This document shows positions 1 to 7,602 of a DNA stretch of 22,865 nucleotides, in pieces. Under the pieces are notes generated by a model. That model was given only the letters and a program-made list of their open reading frames with translations. It was not told the DNA's origin and did no database searches. The stretch spans positions 1 to 22,865 of the forward strand of contig CALJUC010000020.1 in NCBI GenBank assembly GCA_937975585.1, in the 5' to 3' direction. The DNA comes from an uncultured Moraxella sp. Lineage in GTDB: Bacteria > Pseudomonadota > Gammaproteobacteria > Pseudomonadales > Moraxellaceae. The position numbers and the translations under genes are program-made. Each line of letters opens with the position of its first letter. Position 1 is the stretch's first letter.

Positions 1-20
1 TACTATTATGCCTTGTTTTA

Positions 21-1352
21 TCAGACTTTTTTATTTTTTTGTCGTGTGCAGAGATGATAAATACCAACTTGTAAACGACGAATGGTGGTGACTTCAGGGC
101 CGAAACTGGTCACATCATCAACGTCTAAGTTAGCGTAGGGTTGACTGGTTAATGAACCTTGTCGGTTATAATAAATTTCCTCGCCATTCGGGGTGATTAA
201 GTGAGCATCCACGTCTTCTGGCGAGCTACCCCAGGTCAATTTCATCGTTACTGAGTTGTTTTGTGCACTTACCACTAGACATTGAGATAAGTTACTTGCG
301 ACTGAAGTTGTTGTGACTTTTTGCGCTTCAGAAGATTTGGTGCCACTTTGTGCCATGACATACAATGAACTAGAGGTGCGTACTGGTAAGCTAAAGTTAC
401 CTTGGGCATCGCTCTTGGCTTTGGTAATCGATGAATAATCGATACCATCACCTGAGATGATTGCATTGGCAAGACGAGTACCGTTGGTGTCTTGAACACA
501 GCCAGTCAATGTGGTGGTTTGCATGACAAGGTCAGCATTCCAAGGCGCAATCCGGTCAATGGTACCGACATAGACCAACGTACCGTCACTGTTCTCGGTT
601 AACGTAGAAGTACCTGACTGAACCCAACCATTGCGAACTGAGTCAAAATAAAATAGTGGCATGGTTTCTTGTAAGTTACCGCGTGTCGATACAGGAATAC
701 GAATATTAGCAACTTGACCATTGGCTAATGTCAATGCAGCGCCACTATCATCCAGTGCGGTAATTGATAAGGCACCGAAACTTTCCATCCAGCCACCACC
801 GACGATTTGATAGCCACCAGGCATCGCTTCGGGTTCTTGGGCAGAGTCAATGATTGAAAATTGTACGTTTACTTGACCTACGACTGGACGGCCATCGACT
901 CGTACCAGTGAATTTGCGGGGATAGAAACGCGGGCAGATTGTTGTGCTAGATTAATGGCTTGACTGACGGGTACTCTTACCACGATAGCTTCAGAAGCCG
1001 GTGCGCGCACCGTAGCATCAGCCGGGACAAGGTTAAAATCAATGCCATTTGTGTTTGCGCTTAGCGTTTGGGTTAATACTTGGGTGGTATAGCCAGGTGC
1101 GGTAACGATAATCGTGGAAGCCCCGACATTAACGCCAATAACACTGTATTTGCCTTGGTTGTCCGTTGTTGCTACTTTATCGTTTACTTTAACCGTGACA
1201 TTAGCAATGGGCTCCAATGTTTCTTTATTCAGGACTTGCCCAGACAAATTAGTAACTTGCACAACTGGGGTGGTCGAATCAGAAGAACTTGATGAACCAC
1301 CACAACCAGCTAATAGTACAGCAGCGATAGACACAGCCAATAAACGTTTCAT
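21..1352 (-). CDS. Lipoprotein with carboxypeptidase-regulatory-like and DUF2135-like domains
   Basis: The 443-residue product starts with a lipoprotein signal peptide: basic start, hydrophobic core and lipobox LLAGC with Cys17, followed by a Gly/Ser linker, so it is probably an outer-membrane-anchored lipoprotein. Residues about 36-110 form a carboxypeptidase-regulatory-like beta-sandwich (SGQVLNKETLEPIANVTV), and residues about 280-350 look like a second copy. Residues about 370-435 carry DVDAHLITPNGEEIYY and ANLDVDDVTSFGPE, typical of the YfaP/DUF2135 family. AAGGA lies a short distance before the ATG at 1352. The molecular function is unknown; an adhesin-like or surface structural role is only a guess. 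The C-terminus ends abruptly after VGIYHL with a short Lys-rich tail, without the aromatic last strands I would expect for DUF2135, next to two T homopolymers at 27-40. The end may therefore be truncated or frameshifted. Confidence 0.8.
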   Translation of the reverse strand: MKRLLAVSIAAVLLAGCGGSSSSSDSTTPVVQVTNLSGQVLNKETLEPIANVTVKVNDKVATTDNQGKYSVIGVNVGASTIIVTAPGYTTQVLTQTLSANTNGIDFNLVPADATVRAPASEAIVVRVPVSQAINLAQQSARVSIPANSLVRVDGRPVVGQVNVQFSIIDSAQEPEAMPGGYQIVGGGWMESFGALSITALDDSGAALTLANGQVANIRIPVSTRGNLQETMPLFYFDSVRNGWVQSGTSTLTENSDGTLVYVGTIDRIAPWNADLVMQTTTLTGCVQDTNGTRLANAIISGDGIDYSSITKAKSDAQGNFSLPVRTSSSLYVMAQSGTKSSEAQKVTTTSVASNLSQCLVVSAQNNSVTMKLTWGSSPEDVDAHLITPNGEEIYYNRQGSLTSQPYANLDVDDVTSFGPEVTTIRRLQVGIYHLCTRQKNKKV

Positions 1353-1403
1353 GGATATTTCCTTATCCTAGCAGTAATCGATATGATAGACACGATGTTA
1401 AAC

Positions 1404-1432
1404 AAATGTTTCCAATATATTATGAAACATTA
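1404..1432. repeat. Inverted repeat between azlD and the lipoprotein gene
   Basis: AATGTTTC at 1405-1412 pairs with GAAACATT at 1424-1431 around an AT-rich 11-base loop. It lies between the stop of azlD (1466) and the start of the lipoprotein gene (1352), both on the minus strand. It has no T-tract typical of an intrinsic terminator, so it may be a weak transcript end or an operator. Function is inferred. Confidence 0.35.
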
Positions 1433-1465
1433 TTCGACAGTAGTCAATTACGCTAAGTAAGGTGA

Positions 1466-1816
1466 TTAAAACATTTTTAATAAAAATAGTATGCCATTTA
1501 AACTGGCAATGCCAATAATCATACTTAAGAACAGCTGTTTCCAATAATGATAACTAATTAAGACGATAATTAATGCCAAAATTTGCGCGAATAATAATGG
1601 CGACAAAGTAAAATGCTGTTGTTCGTTGTACCAAGATAGTGACGTTAAAATCAGTAAACTCATCACCGCCAAAGGCAATCCCTTGTTGACCGCTAGTAAT
1701 AAAGGTGAATCAAGCCAACGCTTTGGCAAAATAACAGGGGTAATACGGGTCAAAAATGTCACCCCTGACATGACCAAAATACCAACGAGCAAATAAAAAT
1801 CAGAAATATTAGGCAT
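1466..1816 (-). CDS. azlD: AzlD-like branched-chain amino acid transport subunit
   Basis: The product is a 116-residue hydrophobic protein with three to four membrane segments and the family signature GVTFLTRITPVILPKRWL near its N-terminus. AzlD is the small subunit of the AzlCD exporter, which moves branched-chain amino acids and their analogues across the inner membrane. I place the start at the ATG at 1816, because the N-terminus MPNISDFYLLVG then fits the family length; an in-frame start further upstream (1879) would overlap the end of azlC. The gene lies 10 bases after the azlC stop, so the two are very probably co-transcribed and translationally coupled. The ribosome site is weak (AAG about 10 bases upstream), which fits coupling. 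Confidence 0.85.
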   Translation of the reverse strand: MPNISDFYLLVGILVMSGVTFLTRITPVILPKRWLDSPLLLAVNKGLPLAVMSLLILTSLSWYNEQQHFTLSPLLFAQILALIIVLISYHYWKQLFLSMIIGIASLNGILFLLKMF

Positions 1817-1826
1817 AATAATCAAC

Positions 1827-2531
1827 TTACTTAAATGGCGTGTATTGAGCGGTAGGTTTACGATAAAAATCAGCGACAATCATCAAAATACTTAGCATGA
1901 TGGCAGATAGTAGTAGCCAATTAGCAAAGAAATTGATGGCAATGATAAAGGCGATGACGGCAATAATCATGGGATAGATTTTTTTGAGTACCTTAAATTG
2001 CTCATAGGCCAAAATCGCAAACAAACACACCAAGGCAAAGTCCAAATTTGGCACCAAGTCATTGAGCCCCGCACCAATTATCACACCGAGTAGCGTACCT
2101 AATACCCAATAACTTTGATTAAGCAAGCTAATGGGTACGATTAAACGCGCCCGTTCGTTTTCATTGATAGTGGTCAAGACTGAAAACGTTTCATCGGTCA
2201 AGGCAAATAAGCAGTAATAGCGCGCGATAATATTGCTCGGTAATTGGCGTAATAGGGGCATCGCATAAAACGCATGACGTAAGTTAATTGCCAATGTGTT
2301 ACTGGCAAGCGAGGTAAACCCTGTCCCCGTGGCTAACATAGGAATAGCGGCATACTGTGCGGCACCCGCATAGAATACCACACTGGCAAACAATGCTGCC
2401 CATACTGGCAAACCAGCCGCCACAAATAAAACCCCAAATGCGATACCGGCTGGGATATAACCCATCGCCACCGGATAGCTTAACTTTAGTGCGCTTGCCC
2501 ATTTATCATTATCAATACGCATTGTACTCAT
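1827..2531 (-). CDS. azlC: AzlC-like branched-chain amino acid permease
   Basis: The 234-residue integral membrane protein has the AzlC family pattern near its N-terminus: YPVAMGYIPAGIAFGVLF, followed by FYAGAAQYAAIPML, then several hydrophobic helices. AzlC is the large subunit of the AzlCD exporter (YgaZH type in E. coli). The start is the ATG at 2531; a second ATG three codons on is possible. The gene sits only about a dozen bases after the T-tract of the secF terminator, which leaves little room for a promoter of its own, so transcription may depend on read-through from secDF or on a promoter at the end of secF. azlD follows after 10 bases. The substrate is assigned from the family, not from sequence detail. 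Confidence 0.87.
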   Translation of the reverse strand: MSTMRIDNDKWASALKLSYPVAMGYIPAGIAFGVLFVAAGLPVWAALFASVVFYAGAAQYAAIPMLATGTGFTSLASNTLAINLRHAFYAMPLLRQLPSNIIARYYCLFALTDETFSVLTTINENERARLIVPISLLNQSYWVLGTLLGVIIGAGLNDLVPNLDFALVCLFAILAYEQFKVLKKIYPMIIAVIAFIIAINFFANWLLLSAIMLSILMIVADFYRKPTAQYTPFK

Positions 2532-2542
2532 CCAATCTTCAC

Positions 2543-2576
2543 TGCAAAAAATAATACCCCATCCGAAGATGGGGTA
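2543..2576 (-). terminator. Intrinsic terminator after secF (UUCG loop)
   Basis: A perfect 9-bp stem, TACCCCATC (on the minus strand 2576-2568) with GATGGGGTA, closes a TTCG tetraloop and is followed on the minus strand by TTATTTTTT. It lies 28 bases beyond the secF stop and immediately before azlC, so it ends, or partly attenuates, yajC-secDF transcription. Confidence 0.88.
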
Positions 2577-2604
2577 ACTGATATCAACGAATTGTCTTGC
2601 TTAG

Positions 2605-3831
2605 CTAGTCATCACGCGATAACAGCGGTGCGTTGCGATCCTCGAATTCCACTTCTTCTTCGACGAACTCAGGTTTGACTTCAACGATAAAGTCTTTACG
2701 GCTCATACCCATCCATAGTGGGATAGCAGCAGCGATATAGACTGATGAGAAAGTACCCAAAATCAGACCGATAAATAGGGCAACGGAGAACCAAAATAGA
2801 CTTTGGCCGCCCAAGAACATCATGGCCAACACCACCAATAACACGGTTGAAATCGTCATAATGGTACGACGTAACGTTTCGGTCAACGATAGATTGACAA
2901 TCGCAACGGGGCTTAAGCCACGGACACGGCGGAAATTCTCACGAATTCGGTCAAACACAACGATGGTATCGTTCAGTGAGTAACCAATTAGGGACAGAAT
3001 CGCTGCCAAGACGGTTAAGTCAAATGGCCAACCAAATAATGCGAAAATACCGACAGTGATAATACTATCGTGGAACAGTGACAAGACCGCGCCCCAAGCA
3101 AGTTTGGCTTGGAAACGCACAGTCACATAGATAAACATACACACCAGCGCCAAGGCGACGGCGCCAAATGAACTTAGATAAATCTCATTACCAACTTGGC
3201 TACCAACGACATCAATTGATTTGATGGTTGCGTTATTGTTGGGTAAGTCCAATGCTTTATCAAGCGTATCACTCAAGCCTTCAACTTTGTCTTGTGGTGG
3301 CAGACGTACCAACACTTCTTTATTGCTGCCTAAATATTGCACCACACTGTCATCAATCTTATGACCGGCAAGGCTGGTTTGTACTTGAGCTTGTTGAACA
3401 GGTTGCTCATAGACGACGGTCGCTGATACACCACCGGTAAAGTCTAAGCCCAAATTTAGCCCTTTGGTCACAATCGCAAAGATAGCGACAAGGGTCAAAA
3501 TCGCAGAAAAGACAGCAAAAGGTTTTGCCACTTTCATAAAGTTAATCACACGACGACCAACCAGTGATTTTTCACCACCAAACTCATCCGCAGAAAACGT
3601 ATCAACCTCAGTAGGGGCAGGGACAGCCGCTTGGGTTGGCGGGTTGGTAATCGCTTGTTTTGGTGCTTGTTTGGCGCCGCGGCCAGTACGACGTGGGCCT
3701 TTACGCTCACGTTTGACGCTATAGCCTTCGCTCGTGGTACGTACCCCAAGCTCAGACAAACGCTCGGGGTTTAGGTTTTGGTCATCACCAGTATCATCAA
3801 GGTCACTGGCAAAATTCTTATCATCACGCAT
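2605..3831 (-). CDS. secF: Protein translocase subunit SecF with long N-terminal extension
   Basis: SecF works with SecD and YajC at the SecYEG channel, using the proton motive force to complete protein export across the inner membrane. Visible family features are GLDFTGG at about 128-134 and the TM4 block GYSLNDTIVVFDRIRENF at 283-300. There is one membrane helix near 104-121 and five more between about 217 and 375. The start is the ATG at 3831 because AAGGAG lies just upstream and overlaps the secD stop; the frame stays open further upstream into secD, but that region is coding in another frame. The protein is 408 residues, about 90 longer than the usual roughly 320. The extra part is a hydrophilic N-terminus with a strongly basic stretch (about 39-58) and a Pro/Thr/Ala linker. 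The C-terminal tail (about 384-398) is acidic. Confidence 0.95.
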   Translation of the reverse strand: MRDDKNFASDLDDTGDDQNLNPERLSELGVRTTSEGYSVKRERKGPRRTGRGAKQAPKQAITNPPTQAAVPAPTEVDTFSADEFGGEKSLVGRRVINFMKVAKPFAVFSAILTLVAIFAIVTKGLNLGLDFTGGVSATVVYEQPVQQAQVQTSLAGHKIDDSVVQYLGSNKEVLVRLPPQDKVEGLSDTLDKALDLPNNNATIKSIDVVGSQVGNEIYLSSFGAVALALVCMFIYVTVRFQAKLAWGAVLSLFHDSIITVGIFALFGWPFDLTVLAAILSLIGYSLNDTIVVFDRIRENFRRVRGLSPVAIVNLSLTETLRRTIMTISTVLLVVLAMMFLGGQSLFWFSVALFIGLILGTFSSVYIAAAIPLWMGMSRKDFIVEVKPEFVEEEVEFEDRNAPLLSRDD

Positions 3832-3841
3832 TGTCAGCTCC

Positions 3842-5737
3842 TTAACCAATACTAAGTTTTTTAACAGATTTGCGATAGCCGTAAACGATCTGTACGAGCG
3901 CACGGGTAACGGTCACTGAGGTAAAAATCGAGCTCGCAATACCAATTGCTAACGTCACGGCAAAGCCTTTAATCGGGCCTGTACCGATGGCAAACAGAAT
4001 GAATGCAACCAACAAGGTGGTAATCTGCGCATCAAAGATACTGGTAAAGGCGCGGTTAAAACCTGCGACAATCGCTGATTTGGGGCGTGCACCATTCGCT
4101 AGCTCTTCACGAATACGCTCAAAAATTAGCACGTTGGCATCCACCGCCATACCGATGGTCAAGACGATACCGGCAATACCTGGTAAAGTCAGTGCCGAGC
4201 CAATCAATGACATAACAGCCAAAATCATCATTAAGTTAAATGCCAACGCGATATTGGCAATCAAGCCAAACATACGATAGAACACTAACATAAACAAGGC
4301 GACCAACAGATAACCAACTTGGGTGGAGAACATACCTTTTTCGATATTATCCTGCCCCAATGATGGGCCAATGGTACGTTCCTCAACAAAGTACATCGGT
4401 GCCGCTAGCGCACCTGCACGCAGTAATAGGGCAAGTTCAGAAGCTTCCGCGTTACTGTTTAGACCAGTGATTTGGAAAGTTGAGCCGAAGACACCTTGAA
4501 TCGTTGCTTGGTTGATAATATGGCTTTCAGCGTATGGGGTACGCACTTCTTTGGTTTGGCCAGTAACTGGGTCTTTTTCAAAGGTCACACGTTGTTTATT
4601 TTCAATAAACAATACCGCCATTTGTTTACCCACAGATTGAGCGGTCGCGTTTTGCATCAATTTACCACCGGCATTATCCAACGTAATGCTAACTTGTGGC
4701 ATATTGTTTTGGTCTAAGCCTGCTTGGGCATTTTGTACGTTTTGACCCGTGACAATCGCTTGTTGTTGGAGCAAAGATTTTTGTGGGCTATCAACGCTAC
4801 CAAATGAATAAACTTCGGTACCTGCTGGTGGAATTGGGGTTGGGTTCGCTTGGTAAGTAGTGTTTTGCTCAGCCACCATGCGGAATTCTAGGTTTGCGGT
4901 ACGACCGATAACACGTTTTGCCTCAGCTGTGTCCTGCACACCCGGTAACTCGACCACGATACGGTTCGCGCCTTGTGACTGTACCAAAGCTTCGGCAACG
5001 CCCAATTCATTGATACGATTACGCAGCGTGGTTAAATTTTGGGTCACCGCATCTTGAGAAATCTGCGCCATCGCAGCATCTGTCAAGGTGAAGTTAATCG
5101 CTGCACCCGTATCGGTTAACATCGGTTGTAACTGATAGGTGGTACCGAAACGATTACGCAACACGTTTAAGGCGCGGTCGCGCGCGTCATTATCAGCAAA
5201 TTTGATACTTAAGCCATTGGTGATTGGGTTTAGCCCGGTTACCGCGATTTGCTGACCGCGTAGCTCAGTACGAATATCGCGGCTAATGGCCTCAAGACGT
5301 TGACTGACGGTTTTGCTCATATCAACTTCAAGGACAAAACGGACACCACCACGCAAGTCAAGACCAAGTTTGACTGGGTTCGCACCGATGTTACGCAACC
5401 ACTGTGGCGTGGTTTGGGCTAAGTTAAGCGCGACCACATAGTTGTCACCCAACTTTTCGCGTAGCACTTGCTGGGCCTTGATTTGGGTTTCAGTGCTTTC
5501 ATCGCCAATGCGAAGCAATACGGATTTGCCATCAAAACTATTGTCTTTGGTGGCGATACCATTGGCGGTTAAGATGGTCTGGGCTTGTGTCAGCACATCT
5601 TGGGTCAAAGTAGTACTAGCCGAAGCGCCCGTCACCTGTACCGCAGGCTTATCCGGGTAAAGGTTGGGTAGGGCAAACAAGGTGCTAAATAACAGCACAA
5701 TGGCAATAAGAACATATTTCCAAGCAGGATATTGCAT
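3842..5737 (-). CDS. secD: Protein translocase subunit SecD
   Basis: This is a 631-residue inner-membrane protein with a large periplasmic domain, the partner of SecF in proton-driven late protein export. It has an N-terminal membrane anchor (about 7-24), the GLDLRGG motif at 125-131, P1 and P4-type periplasmic regions up to about 465, and five C-terminal helices. The TM4 motif GMAVDANVLIFERIREE contains the conserved Asp533. The length agrees with the family (E. coli 615). The ATG at 5737 is chosen because AAGAAG lies 8 bases upstream; a TTG two codons earlier is in frame but less likely. secF starts 10 bases downstream, and the secF ribosome site overlaps the secD stop, so the two are tightly coupled. 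Confidence 0.96.
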   Translation of the reverse strand: MQYPAWKYVLIAIVLLFSTLFALPNLYPDKPAVQVTGASASTTLTQDVLTQAQTILTANGIATKDNSFDGKSVLLRIGDESTETQIKAQQVLREKLGDNYVVALNLAQTTPQWLRNIGANPVKLGLDLRGGVRFVLEVDMSKTVSQRLEAISRDIRTELRGQQIAVTGLNPITNGLSIKFADNDARDRALNVLRNRFGTTYQLQPMLTDTGAAINFTLTDAAMAQISQDAVTQNLTTLRNRINELGVAEALVQSQGANRIVVELPGVQDTAEAKRVIGRTANLEFRMVAEQNTTYQANPTPIPPAGTEVYSFGSVDSPQKSLLQQQAIVTGQNVQNAQAGLDQNNMPQVSITLDNAGGKLMQNATAQSVGKQMAVLFIENKQRVTFEKDPVTGQTKEVRTPYAESHIINQATIQGVFGSTFQITGLNSNAEASELALLLRAGALAAPMYFVEERTIGPSLGQDNIEKGMFSTQVGYLLVALFMLVFYRMFGLIANIALAFNLMMILAVMSLIGSALTLPGIAGIVLTIGMAVDANVLIFERIREELANGARPKSAIVAGFNRAFTSIFDAQITTLLVAFILFAIGTGPIKGFAVTLAIGIASSIFTSVTVTRALVQIVYGYRKSVKKLSIG

Positions 5738-5865
5738 AATCAAAACTTCTTAGGTTAATCAATGAATCGCAAGGTCGATAACGCCTTTAGCCTAGGATTG
5801 GCGCGCTTGCTAATGATAGCCAAACGCGCACCGACCGCCCACAAGCGGGCTTCCTCAAGCTATCC

Positions 5866-6210
5866 TTACTTTAAGCTATCGATGGTACCGGCTGGCAATA
5901 CCGATACGATAGAGGCACGTTGTACCATCACTTCTTGCGTAGCATTTAGCGCGATTACCGCATATTCGCCTTGGACTTTTTTGATTTTACCCATAAGACC
6001 ACCGGCAAATACCACTTCATTACCTTCTTTGATTGAATCAATCATTGAACGGTGTTCTTTGGCACGGCGGCTTTGTGGACGGATAATCATAAAATAAAAA
6101 ATCGCAAAAAATGCAATCGGTAATAATAGCTGCATAAACATCGATGACGGTGATGAAGTAGCAGCGGCAGCACCTTCAGCATGAGCAGCTTGAATAAATA
6201 ATGGCAACAT
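5866..6210 (-). CDS. yajC: Sec translocon accessory subunit YajC
   Basis: The 114-residue protein has a short N-terminal segment, a membrane helix at about 26-43 (LLLPIAFFAIFYFMIIRPQ), and the family hallmark IIRPQSRRAKEH followed by a small cytoplasmic beta domain (GNEVVFAGGLMGKIKKV). YajC associates with SecD and SecF in the inner membrane. The start at 6210 follows an AAAGGG ribosome site about 9 bases away. secD begins about 130 bases downstream, in the usual order yajC-secD-secF. The tgt and queA genes that often precede yajC are absent; instead there is a 500-base intergenic region with a divergent gene. Confidence 0.95.
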   Translation of the reverse strand: MLPLFIQAAHAEGAAAATSSPSSMFMQLLLPIAFFAIFYFMIIRPQSRRAKEHRSMIDSIKEGNEVVFAGGLMGKIKKVQGEYAVIALNATQEVMVQRASIVSVLPAGTIDSLK

Positions 6211-6306
6211 AATACAAAACCCTTTTTAATTGATTAATATGAACTTTCTTAAGCCACAAATAAACAAAAACCATCGGCAACACCTTACACACGCTCAGCA
6301 TCCCTG

Positions 6307-6312
6307 ATTATA
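6307..6312 (-). promoter_or_regulatory. Candidate -10 element for yajC-secD-secF
   Basis: The minus strand reads CCATATAATCAGGG, a perfect TATAAT, about 100 bases before the yajC start. I see no good -35 element at 16-18 bases, so this is a suggestion only. Confidence 0.35.
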
Positions 6313-6650
6313 TGGTGTAATGATGACAGCAGATGGGGTGAATGCGTTCAACTCGTCTAAAAACTGACGATTAACAGCGGATAGCGGCTATAAAATAACG
6401 GGTAATAATAACTGATTTGTAAGAATTAATAAATGTTTTAAAATTCGCTTAGCAGTTTTTTTATCGGGCATTGCTTTTTTAGCCTAGATACCCATTAATT
6501 AAATCAACCCGTGATATTAAAACCAACCCATATATTGATAGAATTGCCAACTATTGGGTCTAAAGCGGTTAAGTTAATAGCACGATAGATAAGTAGATAC
6601 TAAATGACTATCAAGTATTTACATAGAAGAAACAAGTGGGTCGATGACTG

Positions 6651-6659
6651 TGCTATGAT
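6651..6659 (+). promoter_or_regulatory. Candidate extended -10 promoter for the NTF2-like gene
   Basis: TGCTATGAT matches the extended -10 form TGnTATAAT with one mismatch, about 135 bases before the chosen start. No clear -35 is present, as is usual for extended -10 promoters. This is prediction by motif only. Confidence 0.35.
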
Positions 6660-6795
6660 AACTTGTAACAAATTATTTCAATATAGGGTTTGATGATTGG
6701 CTAGTAAGCATAGTATAAGTAACTACTGATGGATGGTTGTCAGAAAGAGCGTTAGACGCGGTATGCCGCTGGCTGATAAGAGGGATGTTAGGAAT

Positions 6796-7347
6796 ATGAA
6801 TTACGCTAAATTTAAATCGTGGATGGGCCGAATGAGCAAACGCTTTAGTAAGACGGCTGTGGGCGTTGGTATTGGTCTTGCGGCCTTATTACCGATAGCA
6901 GGCGGTGTCATGGTGGCGACGACACTAGCCACAGTGAGTATCAAGGCGCAAGCGGCGGTTACTGATGCTGACCTCAAACAATTTGCTAAAAGTATGAATA
7001 GTGCCGCCAATAGCAAAAACATTGGCCAAGTGGCGCGCTTAATCAGTGATGATGCCTTGATTTCAGTATCGCGTAAGGGCAAAACCAGTACGCTGGATAA
7101 AACCAGCTATTTAAGTTTATTACAAAATAATTGGTCAAAGGCCAGTCAATATCGCTATGACATTGCGGTGACTAATGTTGTGATGATGGGTAATCAAGCC
7201 AAGGCGGATGTCGTTACCACAGAAGTGTTGACCGAAAATGGTGTGAGTATGCGTTTGGTCACTACCTCTCGTACCACCTTTACAGAAACAGCAAATGGCT
7301 TGGTGTTATCTCGTGCGATTTGTCAGTTGACCATTGAACAGCATTAA
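6796..7347 (+). CDS. Exported NTF2-like protein of unknown function
   Basis: I do not recognise a specific gene. The ATG at 6796 gives 183 residues beginning with a long basic n-region and a hydrophobic core (GVGIGLAALLPIAGGVMVATTLA) that ends near KAQAAV, a plausible Sec signal peptide, so the protein is probably periplasmic. The mature part starts with DLKQFAKSMNSAANSKNIGQVARLISDDALISV and continues through alternating strands to TTSRTTFTETANGLVLSRAICQLTI. That helix-then-sheet pattern resembles the NTF2/SnoaL cone fold used by many small ligand-binding or enzyme proteins. In-frame ATGs at 6733 and 6763 are alternative starts; neither has a good ribosome site, and 6796 has GAGGG about 12 bases away. 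The gene is monocistronic, followed by a strong terminator. Confidence 0.7.
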   Translation: MNYAKFKSWMGRMSKRFSKTAVGVGIGLAALLPIAGGVMVATTLATVSIKAQAAVTDADLKQFAKSMNSAANSKNIGQVARLISDDALISVSRKGKTSTLDKTSYLSLLQNNWSKASQYRYDIAVTNVVMMGNQAKADVVTTEVLTENGVSMRLVTTSRTTFTETANGLVLSRAICQLTIEQH

Positions 7348-7408
7348 GTTGAACCGAGTTAGCATCTGATAGATATACTAACCATTTGTTACATACTAAC
7401 AGGGTAGT

Positions 7409-7441
7409 AAAAACGGCTTGCAAAAAAAAGCCGTTTTTTTT
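7409..7441 (+). terminator. Intrinsic terminator after the NTF2-like gene
   Basis: AAAAACGGCTT (7409-7419) pairs with AAGCCGTTTTT (7428-7438) around an A-rich loop, and the T-run extends to 7441. It lies about 60 bases after the stop at 7347. The T-run runs directly into the promoter of the next gene. Confidence 0.9.
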
Positions 7442-7442
7442 A

Positions 7443-7451
7443 TGGTATAAT
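7443..7451 (+). promoter_or_regulatory. Extended -10 promoter candidate for mltD
   Basis: TGGTATAAT is a perfect extended -10 element (TGnTATAAT) placed right after the upstream terminator. It would give a 5' leader of about 145 bases before the start at 7603. The expected -35 position is an A-run, so activity would depend on the extended -10. Confidence 0.5.
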
Positions 7452-7602
7452 CTTGCCCGATTATTGGGGCGGACTTGCCTATAAGTTGCAAGAAAAGACT
7501 CCGATATACCCTCACTGCACGATAAATAATTATCTTTATAAGTTCGATTGACGCATCTTTTTTATCACTGCACCTTACCTGTACCTGAGCATAGGAAGTA
7601 AT

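Larger units (their letters stand above)
6211..6732. other. Divergent intergenic region yajC / NTF2-like gene
   Basis: There is no convincing gene in this 520-base AT-rich stretch between two divergent transcription units. It holds the candidate yajC -10 at 6307-6312 and a candidate extended -10 (TGCTATGAT, 6651-6659) facing the plus-strand gene. I found no strong hairpin with a T-tract, so no terminator is expected here. Confidence 0.5.

Noticed and set aside
3832..3903. Upstream extension of secF to 3903
   Set aside because: It would overlap the end of secD, and AAGGAG just before the ATG at 3831 clearly marks the start.
5800..5865. GCCC/GGGC hairpin between yajC and secD as a terminator
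   Set aside because: The stem is only 4 bp and has no T-tract, and yajC-secDF are expected to be co-transcribed.
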